Part shown: positions 22,407-35,823 of the stretch, in pieces
Position numbering within the stretch: position 1 is the first letter of the stretch
Layout of the letters: every line of letters starts with the position of its first letter
Source: Amoeboaphelidium protococcarum
Lineage: Eukaryota; Aphelidiomycota; Aphelidea
DNA: 64,000 bases
NCBI GenBank assembly: GCA_023515745.1
Contig: JALECJ010000006.1
Span: 158,957-222,956 of the forward strand
Direction: 5' to 3'
The notes under the pieces: generated by a model
What the model saw: only the letters and a program-made list of their open reading frames with translations
The model's database searches: none
Told to the model about the DNA's origin: nothing
Translations under genes and position numbers: made by a program

Positions 22407-23990
22407 ATGTTGAAGTTGTTGGTGAAGAAAAGGTTCTCAAGTGCTACACCTAGTCCGGTATATCCTACCGCTGCACAACTATGGAAGCGTGTATAGGACA
22501 AGCGAGCTGAAGCGCTACTGAGCGGAGGCTAGTAAAAGATTGACAGTCAACACCAGAAGGGAAAGCTAACTGCCCGCGAGAGAATTGACTTGTTACTTGA
22601 CAATAGCTCGTTCAGAGAGACGGACGCTTTCATTGAGCACCAATGCAATGACTTTGGAATGTAGAAGTAGAAGATTACCGGCGATGGTGTGGTGTGTGGT
22701 CAAGGCACAATCCATGGGCGACCAGTATTTGTGTTCAGTCAAGACTTTACAGTGTTTGGAGGTTCTCTGTCCAAGACGAATGCGCTGAAGATATGCAAGA
22801 TTATGGACATGGCTATGCGCGCCGGTGTTCCTGTTATTGGTTTGAATGATAGCGGTGGTGCTCGTATTTAGGAAGGTGTCGAGTCGCTGGCTGGTTATGC
22901 AGAGATCTTTTAGCGTAATGTTATGTCCAGCGGTGTAATTCCGCAGATTAGTCTGATCATGGGCCCATGTGCTGGCGGAGCTGTATACTCGCCCGCTCTT
23001 ACAGACTTTACATTTATGGTCAAGGATATCTCGTACCTTTTTGTCACTGGCCCTCAAGTGGTAAAAGCTGTCACCAATGAAGATGTTACTCAGGAGCAGC
23101 TGGGTGGAGCCAAAACTCACACTGAGATCAGTGGAGTGGCGCACGGAGCCTTTGATAACGATATTGAGGCACTGGCTAGGATGAGAGAGTTTTATGACTT
23201 TCTGCCACTGAGCAACAATGAGAAGCCTCCAGTGCGATACACTGACGATGACCCGGAGCGTGAAGATGATTGCCTTGACTATATCGTGCCTACAGACTCC
23301 ACGAAGGCGTACGACATGAAAGAGGTTGTGCATCGCATTGTGGACGATGACAACTTCTTTGAGACGATGTAGCACTATGCTCCAAACATTATCACCGGAT
23401 TCGCTCGTATGAACGGCCAACCTGTCGGTATTGTTGGTAATCAGCCACTACACTCTAGCGGTGTGCTGGACATTGACGCATCTGTGAAGGCTGCAAGATT
23501 CGTGCGTTTCTGCGACGCGTTTCAGTTCCCAATCATCACCATGGTGGACGTTCCTGGATTTTTACCCGGTTGTGATCAAGAACATAATGGTATTATCAGA
23601 CATGGTGCCAAATTATTATTTGCGTATGCAGAGGCTACTGTTCCTAAGATTACTATCATAACAAGAAAGGCGTACGGGGGAGCATATGACGTCATGTCCT
23701 CGAAGCATCTGCGTGGTGATTTGAACTTCTCTTGGCCGACTGGTGAAGTTGCAGTGATGGGCGCCAAAGGTGCGGTGGAAATCATCTTCAAACGTCAGGC
23801 TGATCGTGCGGCTGCAGAGGCTGAGTACATTGAAAAATTTGCTAATCCTCTGCCTGTTGCCTAGCGCGGTTACATTGATGATATCATTGAGCCACGTACT
23901 ACTAGGCGATTGATTATTGAGAACTTGAAGCTGTTGCGTAACAAGGTGCTGGAGAACCCAAAGAAGAAGCATGCCAACATTCCATTATGA
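22407..23990 (+). CDS. PCCB: propionyl-CoA carboxylase beta chain, mitochondrial
   Basis: 527 residues, single exon; carboxyltransferase subunit that moves CO2 from biotin on the alpha chain to propionyl-CoA in the mitochondrial matrix (odd-chain, Val, Ile, Met catabolism). It begins [13 protein letters not shown], a typical presequence. Carboxyltransferase blocks are intact: [79 protein letters not shown] and [19 protein letters not shown], ending [13 protein letters not shown]. Human PCCB is 539 residues. Methylcrotonyl-CoA carboxylase beta is less likely, given the [20 protein letters not shown] block. Two closely spaced ACGCGT/GCGCGT motifs lie ~130 bp upstream. Confidence 0.95.
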
Positions 23991-24248
23991 TCACAATTAT
24001 GAGATATTATTGTGCGAAATATATATCAAAAATTGTATTGCATTATTAATGTTTTAAGTGTATTCTAATGTACTTTACCTTTTATTGATATAGTAATTAC
24101 TCGGTTAAAATTGCACAGCACAAAACCAACATTACCGGTACATGAAAAGTAAATGAGAGAGGTTATTACAGCTCACAATGAACCATCAATAAAATACTTT
24201 CAAGACTTGATACAGAAATTACCTACTTATTAACTACTTATCATGTTA

Positions 24249-25559
<1,311 letters not shown>

Positions 25560-25722
25560 TTAGATCAAATCTCTGTAATAAAGTTTATAAATCAACTGAG
25601 AAGCATAAGTTGCTGTGGCGCAACTGTGACACTATTTAAGTCACACTACAATATATCCTAAAAAGTCAATTAAGTTAAGAATTATACAGATCAATTAAAA
25701 GATTTAGTATTATAAAGTATTC

Positions 25723-27555
25723 TCATATCAAACCTGGTCCATGATTAGTCGTCGCAATGATGGGAGCCTATCTCACATTGTCATGAAGTAAGACCAAGTT
25801 GGCAGCCTCTCGCCCAGTGGTAATGGCGCGTTCCATCAAAGATGTAGGATATTCCGGAGTTGCCAGCCAGTCACCAGCCCAATGAAAGTTCTTCATGCCA
25901 TACTTGCTAGGAGTATCAGAAGTAGGGCGGATTAGATCAAATGCAGCATCAAACTATGGGAAATCGTGGCCAACAGTCATGGTGTAACCAATAGCATTGA
26001 CATGTTTCAGCTACGGCAATATCTCTTCAGCTCTAAACTAAATCACTCTGTACATTTCGCGTTCATCTGTAAAATTGCGATACTGTTCAGGTAGAGTATA
26101 GAGATGATACTCTATTATGGAACCATTATTCTTACAACTCCATGCAAGTGATTCAGTCTCCAGTTGGTGATACAGCACGACCAAGTTTATTGGGCGATGC
26201 TCAGGAGTTTCAATAATTTTAGGCTCATAAAATTCCTCATCATCAGCGTCTTGCATTTCATCTTCATCACTGGAAAAAGGATCTGCACTTCCGAAAGTAA
26301 ACTGCCCATTGACTTCATCTTGAATTTAAAACTTTGGACCACCGGCTTTTCTAGATACAGTAGGATTAGCACTGTTTACATAACCATCATACCAAACGCG
26401 GAGGACTCTATATGGCGGAGCGACAGGTAATTGATCAACATGCTCTCTCATTTTCTGAACAGCTCTTTTAGCTAAAGCTCTGTTGATAGGATTCAGAGTG
26501 TAAGTGGCATTTTTTAACAACATTTGTTGCGTCGGAATAGTGCCTGCAACAATGATATGATCAAATTATTTGACCTCTGTAGAACCATTAACGGTCAAGC
26601 CTTTCGCGTAATGACCACTGAACTGTACGCTGGACACTTCAGTCTACATACAAAATTTAACACCATTCGCTTTCAAATGACTGACCCATGGATCAAATAC
26701 AGCTCTAGAATGAGGCTCTTATGGTGAATAACGATAGGACGCTTTCGGACTAGAGATAAAATAGAGATGAAACAGCGTTACTAACTCAGCGGCAGAGTAC
26801 GTACTTCTCTCATTCAAAGTGACAGATATAGCCGGAAGCATAAATGCTCTGAGAAAGCGTTCTGCAATAGCTCTCTCACGCGCATACTTGTAGAATGTCT
26901 TACCCTACAGATATTTTGTTGTCTTTTTGTGATTGTAAAACATCAAATCAGGTACCATCAGCAAAGAATTCAGCGCATCTGCAATCTTTATATTGGCACT
27001 GTCCAAGATGAGACGAATAAGATTGTACGGATAGTATCCGCGGCTTTCAATAGTTTCGTCTTTCAATGGGGCAGCATACTTGTAGTGTTAGCGTCTAACC
27101 AGACCGAACGATGTTGTGAAAGTCGGCTCCGTACCATTGTGCTCCGTAATCTTGCCAGGAAATTGACCAATACGCTTTAAAATGTCTTTGAAATTCCAAT
27201 AATTATGAAACCAAGCATGATATCCATGCTCCACTTCAAATACATCAGTCTCCTTCAGAGGATGCTATGCATACTTTGGAGTAACCTTGCGAGTGTGAAC
27301 ACGGCCGCCATAGTAAGACTGCTTCTCGTAAATCGTGACATCGTATCCGCGTTCAGACAGCTCCATAGCAGCGGATAGGCCAGCAGGTCCAGTGCCGACT
27401 ATTGCAACAGTTCTATGACGGCGCAACTTCGTAGGAGCCCAAGGATTTTTAGGACGGATAGTTCTGGGTGGGTTCGGGCGACATTCAACTACGTTAATGA
27501 TGAAACAACACAGGAGGACAACAGCTAAAACTAAAGAAGCTGTCAGGTTAACCAT
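25723..27555 (-). CDS. secreted or lumenal FAD-dependent oxidoreductase, phytoene-desaturase/amine-oxidase type
   Basis: 610 residues, single exon. It starts with a signal peptide ([24 protein letters not shown]). The Rossmann FAD motif [20 protein letters not shown] is at residues ~48-67, followed by [28 protein letters not shown] resembles carotenoid-desaturase-like flavoproteins, and the C-terminal [29 protein letters not shown] is the FAD-binding end block of the superfamily. An acidic insertion ([18 protein letters not shown]) lies in the substrate region. Substrate cannot be told from sequence. The signal peptide is unusual for carotenoid enzymes and argues for an ER-lumenal or exported oxidase. 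Same strand as SQOR, 164 bp apart. Confidence 0.75.
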
Positions 27556-27857
27556 GCTAGCGTTGTACCAGATTCAATCAAATGTATGTACAGTACAAGC
27601 TGTGATGGAAATTGAAGCGGAGCGAATCTGCAAAGTACAGTATATTCATTCTCGAGATATTTAAACATTCATGCGCAAGGGTGACTGATGAGTCACGTCT
27701 CCTGTGAGTGCAGTAATTCATCACGATAAGATTAGGGCGCGTGCAAATTATTTATTGTACTGTAAGCCCCACACATGCAAGACGCCGCCATTGGTCACAA
27801 TCCAATTAAAATATTAACTTCTAAGTATGGATGTAATTCGAGTTGGCAAAGTAAAAA
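27556..27857. other. intergenic
   Basis: 302 bp upstream of the FAD oxidoreductase start; promoter expected. Nothing else supported. Confidence 0.35.
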
Positions 27858-28119
27858 TCAATTACTCATGCTGATTCCACAATCAAGGCTTTCAACTTTA
27901 CCAGTTCCAATGTGGATAAACCCTTCCATGGTAATTCTTCGGAGTATCAGTTCAACAGGCAAGATACATAATCCTTTAAACTCATTAACGAATGTGTAAT
28001 ATGGATAGAAATAAACCACACTCACAGGAAACTTTAAAGGCTGAAAGCTAAAGAATATCTAGTAAGATAATGATGCAAATACAGGCTTAAGTTATTGAGT
28101 ATGATACCTTCACAGACAT
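27858..28119 (-). CDS. small hypothetical protein, two exons
   Basis: A 64-residue model: exon 1 encodes MSVK, a 67-nt intron (28041-28107, GTATCA...CTTTCAG) follows, and exon 2 gives PLKFPVSVVYFYPYYTFVNE then EFKGLCILPVELILRRIT and a short tail. The aromatic/hydrophobic composition suggests a membrane-associated peptide. An alternative downstream splice (GTAAAG donor in IGTGKVE) would change the last residues. I do not recognise a family. It is transcribed divergently from RPA1, with 200 bp between them. Confidence 0.4.
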
Positions 28120-28138
28120 CTGAAACGACTGGAATAAA

Positions 28139-28144
28139 ACGCGT
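28139..28144. promoter_or_regulatory. ACGCGT (MluI cell-cycle-box-like) hexamer upstream of RPA1
   Basis: ACGCGT lies ~180 bp before the RPA1 ATG. In fungi this hexamer is the MBF/DSC1 site that drives G1/S expression of replication genes. The hexamer is common in this window, so the functional reading is an inference. Confidence 0.35.
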
Positions 28145-28214
28145 CGCAATCTGCTTTCCTCACGCGCATAGCCGTATTCGTTTGCATCTCACTTTGTTTC
28201 TCATCACGTCGAAT

Positions 28215-28219
<5 letters not shown>

Positions 28220-28246
<27 letters not shown>
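28220..28246. repeat. (TC)n microsatellite in RPA1 5' region
   Basis: Uninterrupted TC/CT dinucleotides about 75 bp before the RPA1 start, part of a longer pyrimidine tract. Confidence 0.95.
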
Positions 28247-28252
<6 letters not shown>

Positions 28253-28319
28253 TCTTACCTTTTGTAAAATTTCAGTTTCACTCGAAAATCATAACTACTT
28301 GAAACGGAAGCGTGTAGAA

Positions 28320-30158
28320 ATGAGCGTCCCACAACTAACTGAAGGCATGGTGGCTGCCATGTACCAAGACTTATGTAAGCAGGATGCCAAATACTAGTCG
28401 GCATTCTTGCAGGTGTTGAATGTGAAGAATATTGGCAATCAGAGTAATGCTGATAGATTCAGGATCGTGCTGTCTGATGGTTAGCACTGCTGTGCTGTGG
28501 TTCTGCCTGTGAATTTGAATGCTCTGGCCTCACAGCTGGAAGTTAATAACATTGTTGTTCTGCGTTAGTTTGTCTGTCAAGAGATTAACAATAAGAAGAT
28601 CTTCATTGCAATGGACTTGGAGAAAGTGGGCAATCACTCTCAAAAGATTGGCGCTCCCGTGCTGTATGACGAAAATGCTCTCCGCCTCCAATAGCAAAGG
28701 TAGTAGACGACTGGTTAAGCGCAGTCTATGGCACGTCCTTCTAACGGTAACACTGGAGGTGTTTCATCGTCTTCCAACTAATAATAGTAACTAGGCTAGC
28801 AGTATCAGCAGCAACAACCGCAGACTGCCTCTAATTAAGATGCCATGTTTGGTCATATTTAGCCCATCAAGTCTCTGAATCCGTATATCAACAAGTGGAC
28901 TATCAAAGTTCGTGTCTCTTCCAAGTCTGACGTTAGAGTGTGGAATAATCAGAGAGGTGAGGGAAAGTTGTTCAGTGTCACGTTCGTTGATGAATCTGGT
29001 GAAATCAAAGCTACTGGATTCAATGATGCTGTGGATAAGTTGTACAATGTCCTGGAGTAAGGCAAAGTGTACTATGTCTCCAAGGCTCAGGTGAAGCCGG
29101 CTAGAAAGATTGGCAGCTTTGTGTAGAATGATTACGAAATCACTTTTGAGAATTCTACCGAAGTAACTCCATGCTTGGATGCTGAAGACGCCTCCAAGAT
29201 TCCATTTGTACGTTACAACTTTGTGGAGATTGCAGAGCTGAATGACGCTGTGAAAGATTCTATTGTCGATATCATTGCTGTGGTCAAAGAAGTTGGTGAG
29301 GTGTAGCAGATTGTTGCCAAGAGCAATAACCGCCAGCTGACCAAGAGAGATATCACTCTGGTGGACAAGAGCAATACTACTGTTAAGATGACTCTATGGG
29401 GCACCATTGCCGAGCAGTTTGAGGCTCAGAACTATCCAGTCGTTGCTTTCAAAGGTGTCAAAGTGTCCGACTTTGGAGGTAGAACTCTGAGTGCCTCACC
29501 ATCCTCTGTCATTCAGCAGAATCCGGATATACCTGAGGCGTACACTCTAAAAGGTTGGTTCGACAGTGTTGGTTAGTCGGCACATGCCACTTCCATCTCA
29601 ACTACTGGAGAGGGTGGTCAAAGTAAGAGTGGTGTCAGAAAACAACTTGCCCAAATTGCCGATGAAGGCCTTGGACAGAACGATAAGCCTGATTACATTA
29701 CTGTGAAGGCCACGATTGGTAAGATTAACGGTGAGAAGACATTGTGGTATACTGCGTGCCCTAGTGAAGGATGTAACAAGAAGGTGATTAGCGAAGGTGC
29801 CTCATGGCGTTGTGAAAAGTGTCGCCGCACGTTTGATCGCTGTGAGTATCGTTATATCTTCAATTGTCCAGTGTTGGATGCATCTGGTACAGCGTGGTTC
29901 CAGTTTTTTAATGACATTGGTAAGAGTGTGATTGGAATGGGTGCCGATGAACTGAATCGTATGAAAGAGAATGGCAATATTGAGGCGTTTGACTCTATCC
30001 TGGCGAAATCTGCTTGGTAGACGTATCTGTTTAATGTTCGAGTAAAGCAGGAGAATTACAATGAGGAGATGCGCGTGAGATGCAGTGTAATGTCTGTTGA
30101 TCAGATTGACTACATCAAGGAGGCTAAGATGTTGAGTGGCATTATCAACGAGTACTGA
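28320..30158 (+). CDS. RPA1: replication protein A large subunit (RPA1/RPA70)
   Basis: 612 residues, single exon, nearly identical in length to human RPA70 (616). RPA coats single-stranded DNA in replication, repair and recombination. The N-terminal OB domain (~1-110, [19 protein letters not shown]) is followed by a Gln-rich linker, then DBD-A starting [20 protein letters not shown] (the conserved SLNPY...W.I..RV), DBD-B ([19 protein letters not shown]) and DBD-C with a four-Cys zinc ribbon ([10 protein letters not shown]...WRCEKCRR, ~478-500). The linker is largely TAA/TAG-encoded Gln. It ends in LSGIINEY. The start is the first ATG after a pyrimidine-rich leader. Confidence 0.96.
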
Positions 30159-30503
30159 ATTGCGGTGTTGAAGTGATGCGATATTGGCGATAAAAGTTTG
30201 AAAATCTTCGTGTTGATTGTATGTATCTATGACTGTGATCAAATGAGTTAATATTTAATCGTGTTCATTATTGTTATCATTTCCATAGTCTGTCTACACC
30301 CATAGCCAGGAAATAGTTCCCGTAAATCGCGTCGGCTGTTTCATCCGTTGCCGTTCCAATTGTTGACGCGGCGATCATTTGTGCCATCTCCACTCTTATT
30401 GTTCTTCTCTTCCTCCTCTCTACATGCGTATATCTTTTACGCTTATTTGACTGTTCTTATCGTATCATTATTTGCTAGTTTAAAATTAATTCAACACAAA
30501 GTG
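30159..30503. other. intergenic
   Basis: 345 bp between RPA1 and ProA genes on the same strand; 3' UTR plus promoter, with a pyrimidine-rich tract near 30395-30425. No gene seen. Confidence 0.4.
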
Positions 30504-32108
30504 ATGGCTTAGAAAATTGCAAAGGCCGCACGTGGGGCTTCTCTCCTGTTGTAAGCATCGTCTGAAAGTGGTCGAAATTCTGTATTGGCAAGTCTACAGT
30601 AGAAGTTGAAAGATGGTATCGAGTCCCTCAGAGTACAGAATTAACAGGATATTACGGTATGGAGTAGTTTTGATATGGTGATGATGATAAACAAGTGTCT
30701 TATGATGAGTTTGTGTAGAAAGCGAAGGATGAGGCTAGTAAGGGAAATTTGAATTAGAACTTGGTTAAGAGATTGGACCTGTTTGGCAAGGATGACTCCA
30801 AGTTTAACGATATGCTTAAGGGAATATCCGATGTTATTTCTATGCCTGATCCTATTGGTACCCTATTACTTTCTTATCACACTATAACGGTCATAATCTT
30901 ATTTATATAGTGCTGTAGGCAAGATTTCGCTGGCTAGTAAAGTGGCTGATGGCCTGGAGTTGCGTCGTGTATCATGCCCAATTGGAACTCTGCTGATCAT
31001 CTTTGAGTCTCGTCCTGAAGTATTAATTTAAATTGCATCTCTGGCCATAAAGTCTGGTAAGATTAAACATTTGATCTATTATTATTCTACTTGATCATTA
31101 AATGTATCGTTAAGAGTTAATGTGAGTAGGTAATGCCGTAATCTTGAAAGGAGGTAAAGAGGCTGCAGGAACGTTGGAGTGTCTCAATTAAATCATAAGG
31201 GATGCTTTACAGAGTGTGAATGATCCAAACATAATCCAAAATGCAGTGCAGTTGATTTTTAATCGTGATCAAGTGGCAGAGATGCTCAAGATGGACGATT
31301 ACATTGATTTGGTGATTCCAAGAGGATCTAAAGACTTGGTGAGCTATGTGAAGAATAATACCCGAGTGGCAGTGTTGGGACACGCTGATGGCTTATGCTC
31401 TGTATTTGTCGATGAGTCTGCTGAATATGATAAAGCTGTGCGCATTATTATTGACTCAAAGGTTAGTATCATATATATGATTTGTAATGCCAAGATTGAT
31501 TGAGATAACGTCGATGTATTAATTTGTAGACTAATTATCCAGCGGCATGTAATGCTTGTGAGACTTTGCTGGTTCATAGAAAGTTTGCTGATCGCAATCT
31601 GAAGCAGCTGGTCTAATAATTGATTGCTGCTAAGATTGAGGTTAGAATGGACTAGATTGGTCGTTCTATATTGTAATCAGGATCAACAGATGATGCTATA
31701 CAAGTGAAAGAGTCCAATGATGAAGATTATAGAACTGAATTTCTTGATCTTGTCTTGGCCGTGAAGATTGTGGACTCTATTGATGAGGCGATCAAGCATG
31801 TTAACTCACACGGTTCTAAACACACAGATTGTATCATTAGTGAGTCTAAGGAGAGTTATGACAAGTATTTCAAGTATGTGGATGCTGCAGGTGTTTATTG
31901 GAACGCGTCTACAAGATTTGCTGACGGGTTTCGTTACGGATTTGGTGCAGAAATAGGTATTAGTACCAGTAAGATTCACGCTAGAGGTCCTGTCGCCTTA
32001 GAAGGCCTGATGATTTACAAGTACAAAATGGTTGGTAATGGACATGTGGCAGCTGATTTTGCAGACGGAGGAAGACATACTTATTTGCATCAGGCATTGC
32101 CGTACTGA
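30504..32108 (+). CDS. PRO2: gamma-glutamyl phosphate reductase (proline biosynthesis)
   Basis: 446 residues from five exons; introns at 30657-30718, 30858-30918, 31057-31129 and 31462-31529 (61-73 nt, all in phase and each restoring a conserved block). It reduces gamma-glutamyl phosphate to glutamate-5-semialdehyde with NADPH, the second step of proline synthesis. Blocks seen: PDPIGKISLASKVADGLELR, CPIGTLLIIFESRPEVLIQI, SGNAVILKGGKEA, DLVIPRGSKDLVSYV, the catalytic Cys in NACETLLVH, and a C-terminal GFGAEIGISTSKIHARGPVA. It is a stand-alone reductase like yeast Pro2 (456), not the fused P5CS of animals and plants. Confidence 0.95.
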
Positions 32109-32196
32109 AAAGTGTCAATATCATTCTACCATCTCCGAAAGGGGTAGATCTATTTTTTGAAATTGAGCAATAAATTTATCGATATTGCAAGTGAAA

Positions 32197-33413
32197 ATGT
32201 CTAAATGTGACGGGCTTTTCTAATCTACATCTTTGAATCCTTGTAATAATATCAGTCGCGTCCAGGTGCAAGTGCAGGATGGCATTCGTGGGTTGGGTGC
32301 TCGAGTTGATATCGCGCTGGGCGAGGATATCCTTTAGATTCACTTTGATGATATCGTGTTCCCACTATCTCCTGCGTCTGGTATCCTGGGAACCGAGAGA
32401 TAGCGGTTGATGGCCATGCTGCTGGTAGAGAAATATGCATATAGTAATAATAGTAGTAAATTCGCGTCATATATCTCGTGCCTTCCCAGTGGAGTGGAAT
32501 TATGGTTGCCCTGTCTGGCTCTTACTGATAGTCAAATATCGTCACTCCCCAGGCATTGGCAAGGTATGTATTGTGAATTGGTTATAATTGATATTGATGT
32601 AACGCGTTGTGTGTTTTATATATCCCTGTAGAATGTATATAGTAGCAGCGACAGCAAATTTAAAGTGATTACAAATGTCTCAAGCGTTAGTTGTAAAGAC
32701 TATACGGACTGAATATCAATAATCGAGATCTTGCGTGGGCATGGTACAATGTTAACACGCGATCTATCATCATTGATGTTAATGGATAAAATGTTCTTTG
32801 TATGATACCAGTATTTGATTTATTGAATCATTCCGCATCTTCGACAGTAAGTAATCTAGCATTATCGTGTACTGATTGTATTGTGTGCGTCATTTGAATT
32901 TTGGTGTAGACTGCGATATCAGTTGAGTAAAATTGCTTCCATCTTAAAGCACCAAGAGATTACAAGGGCGGCGACTAAATCTTTATTAATTATGGCCCAC
33001 ACGATAATCTTACACTTCTATTGGAGTATGGATTCTGTTCCGATGATTGGAATATGTATGATGCCGCGAATGTCGATCATTACGTTCTCAAATTGATATC
33101 AGGAAGTGGTGCATTTAAATAGTCGCACCAGCTTTAAGAACAACTACAATCATCATAGTATTGGCTTGATTATTCAATTTCGCGGCAAGGCATGTGTTAT
33201 CGCTTGCAGACTGCTCTGTCAATACTTTAAGTAGAGCGTGATGAATTTGCCTTAGAAGTAGCGCGATTAGCCTTGGATGATTATGAAGAATCGTTATCTC
33301 AAGTATGTGCCTTTAATGTCTAGTGTTAAAGCGATCATTAAGGCATCGTATAATGTCTCAAAATTCACATCGAAATACTGCAAAACTTTATCAAGTCTAT
33401 TGCTTCAAATTGA
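32197..33413 (+). CDS. SET-domain protein lysine methyltransferase (SETD3/SETD6/RKM-type)
   Basis: 361 residues, three exons (introns 32564-32631 and 32847-32909). The split SET domain shows GLGARVDIALGEDILQIHF near the start, AWYNVNTRSI, the SAM/catalytic block MIPVFDLLNHSASST and FINYGPHDNLTLLLEYGF, in the order found in Rubisco-LSMT-like enzymes (fungal RKM1-4/Set7-type, animal SETD3/4/6). These methylate ribosomal proteins, actin or other non-histone targets. The C-terminal third is a divergent substrate-binding region. Its 3' end overlaps the stop of the opposite-strand CDF gene by 23 bp. Confidence 0.82.
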
Positions 33414-34428
33414 TAATAATCTCCTTAATCTCTGGATACTTATGATGAATCTCTTCTCTGATGTGACTATATACGTTTGATTACTTAAATCGCGCTGCAT
33501 CAACATCTAGGTATAGAATGCTGTATGGACCCATCTTTCGCAATCTCATGTCTGCTTTCTGTGGGAGTACTTCAGGCTGAATTTTGCCATCTGCAGTAAT
33601 GAATGTATATACATCATCTCTTAATCTCAGTGAATCTTTAGACTGTTTGCACAGTATCTCATCCATCCCATTTTAAATTCCGCGAACAGCTGGCTTTAAA
33701 ATTAGAGCAGCGACAGCCATTCCACCAAGAGGATCGATATAATGATAACCAAATGTTGATGCTCCAACACCGATAGTGGCAACCAGTGATGTTAGAGCAT
33801 CCGCGCGATGATGCCAAGCATTAGATATTATAACTGATGACTTCAACTGATCACCAACACGTTTCGAGTACCTGAACAACAACTCTTTCACTCCAATACT
33901 ACCTAATGCAATCCAAAGAGCTTATTAATCGATACGAGTATGCGAATGAACATGAGATTATTATTGATCTACATGAAGCGATTGGCCACCACCATTCAAA
34001 ACACCCAGCATATCCAGCAACAAGTGTCCGGAATGATACATGATCCCAATCGATGCAGACAGAAGAAGTCCACTCACAACGACACTCCCCACCGGTTCAA
34101 ACATACCTCTACCGAATGGATATTTTATCGCGTCATTTCTCTTTTGTGATGTTGAAGTAGAAGTGGATTACTTTCCATCTTGGGCAATCTTGAAAGTAAA
34201 GTACGTCACAGCATCACTAACCAAATCACCCAGGCCATGAGCAGCATCAGCTAGCAGAGATATAGACCCATACTTGTATCCATAATAAGATTTAGCGGCA
34301 ATCAGTCCGACATTAGAAATCGCTCCCATGACAGTGAGTTACAAGGCCTAACGCGGCAGTTCCACATTATGCTTCTAATGAGAGGAATGCAGTCGCTTTT
34401 AGTGATAGCACAAAGTTCTCTCATTCAT
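33391..34428 (-). CDS. cation diffusion facilitator, Mmt1-like (mitochondrial iron/zinc type)
   Basis: 345 residues, single exon. Six transmembrane segments with the CDF metal sites: LLADAAHGLGDLVSDAVTYF in TM2 and AWHHRADALTSLVATIGV in TM5, plus a His-rich loop (SHVHSHTRID). IKYPFGRGMFEPVGSVVVSG is the conserved TM3 start, and a cytoplasmic C-terminal domain ends near EIKEIIINL. The NAWHHRADALTS block resembles Mmt1/2 and bacterial FieF. No clear presequence is visible; MNERTLCYHQKRLHSSHQKH is basic with His/Ser and could serve. Located tail-to-tail with the SET gene. Confidence 0.8.
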
Positions 34429-34675
34429 CAAACATCTCTACTGAAATTTATTGCTAATATGTTTATGCCTATTAAGACTCTATCGCTATTTAACCAAATA
34501 CGATTAAAACAAAGTTAAACGTTTCATCGTTGTGTTTAATTGCACCTTTAGGGAATAAAGATAATGAAGATTGTATCATCACTGAATCTATCAAAATTGA
34601 AATCATTTTGTCGCTTTATTTATACATTCAACATCAAATGTCACTTAATACGGTAAAAAGTATCGCATGTGTAAA

Positions 34676-35404
34676 TCAACTAGATGAATCTGAAGATGTA
34701 GACGACTGCTAGTGAGACTACATGGACTCCACTTCTCCCTCAAAACCGTATCCTTTAATGATAAACAACTTTGGTGGAATCAGATCATACTTCAAACTCA
34801 ACTTTACAACACGTTCATACAGACGAGTTCTATCCTCAAAGGCATCAAATACATCACGGTGATGATAGTAGGCATGTGCGAATATTCTATAGAGCCGTCT
34901 GGCAATGAGGGCAAACTACTTCACACTAGAGTCTGGTACACTTACGCGGGATGAGAAGAACTTGGTGCTGTTCAACAGAGCACTTGCACCATCCAGCGAG
35001 TGAACTATATAATCGATGGCACAACAATTCTAAGGAGATGGATGTGAGGCACATAGATATAGCCATTCATCAGCCTTCATCTCTACACAGCCAGGCGAGC
35101 CATTCTCCGGGTGACAAACCTTTTACAGATCCACAATCAGATTGTTCAACTGCAAACACATCATCCGCATATTCTCATATTGCCATAGAGCTTCATCTGT
35201 AGCATCGGGTGGATCAACAAATTTATCAACCTACTCCGCAGTCTATGTTTGGCTATTGAGATACTGCAGATACTGCTGAATTGAGAAAGAACTATCCATA
35301 TCCTCCAGCGACGATGGCGCAAACGAGTACCAATCTGATCTCTTGGAACCAGGCAAATTTCTCTTCGGAACATCCTTCTATTGTTTTTTCACTTCCGCTG
35401 ACAT
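34676..35404 (-). CDS. MOB4: MOB4/phocein-like MOB protein
   Basis: 242 residues, single exon. MOB proteins activate or scaffold NDR/MST kinases; MOB4 is a STRIPAK subunit. Conserved blocks are [20 protein letters not shown] with Cys zinc ligands, [37 protein letters not shown] and [20 protein letters not shown] supplying His ligands. CASH...CCAIDYxxHSLD matches MOB4 better than MOB1/2. The C-terminus ends in a Ser-rich run after an internal TAG pair. The length fits (human MOB4 is 225). Confidence 0.88.
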
Positions 35405-35823
35405 ATTCTATATTCACTAGAGATTTTATTAATAATAAACGATAAAGATGAAGATTATGAGGTTAATCAATAGTACGACAGTGAAGACGACGATAATGAT
35501 GATCTTGCAGAAATGTGAACAATGAAGAAACAATCAGCGTATGGGAGGATTTCATCAACTTTTGTGTTTCAAAACAGAGAAGGAGAGAGCGAGAGTTTTC
35601 TGCGTTAGATCTCGCTGTGGAATTCTCGCGCGCCGTTTCAATTGTTTCAACTGTCTCCATCTCTCTCCCTCTTCCATTGTTATTGCTATTACAACAGTAG
35701 CCTATTGTCTAACAACTCTGACGCTATATAGTATCATCCCTTTATTATCATACCTTTTTACCTAGTTCCTCCTGTATCTACTTAGAATATTAAAGGTTCA
35801 CTGATACAATTTGAGTAAATATT
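35405..35823. promoter_or_regulatory. divergent intergenic region, MOB4 / coiled-coil gene
   Basis: 419 bp. A short acidic open stretch (DSEDDDNDDLAEM, ending 35518) has no ATG and is not called. Pyrimidine-rich segments near 35660-35690. Presumed promoters. Confidence 0.35.

Noticed and set aside
22593-23420. Long minus-strand open frame (275 codons)
   Set aside because: Antisense shadow of the strongly conserved PCCB carboxyltransferase gene; its translation has no domain-like pattern.
35460-35518. Acidic coding-like stretch before the coiled-coil gene
   Set aside because: No start codon or splice context; too short to support.
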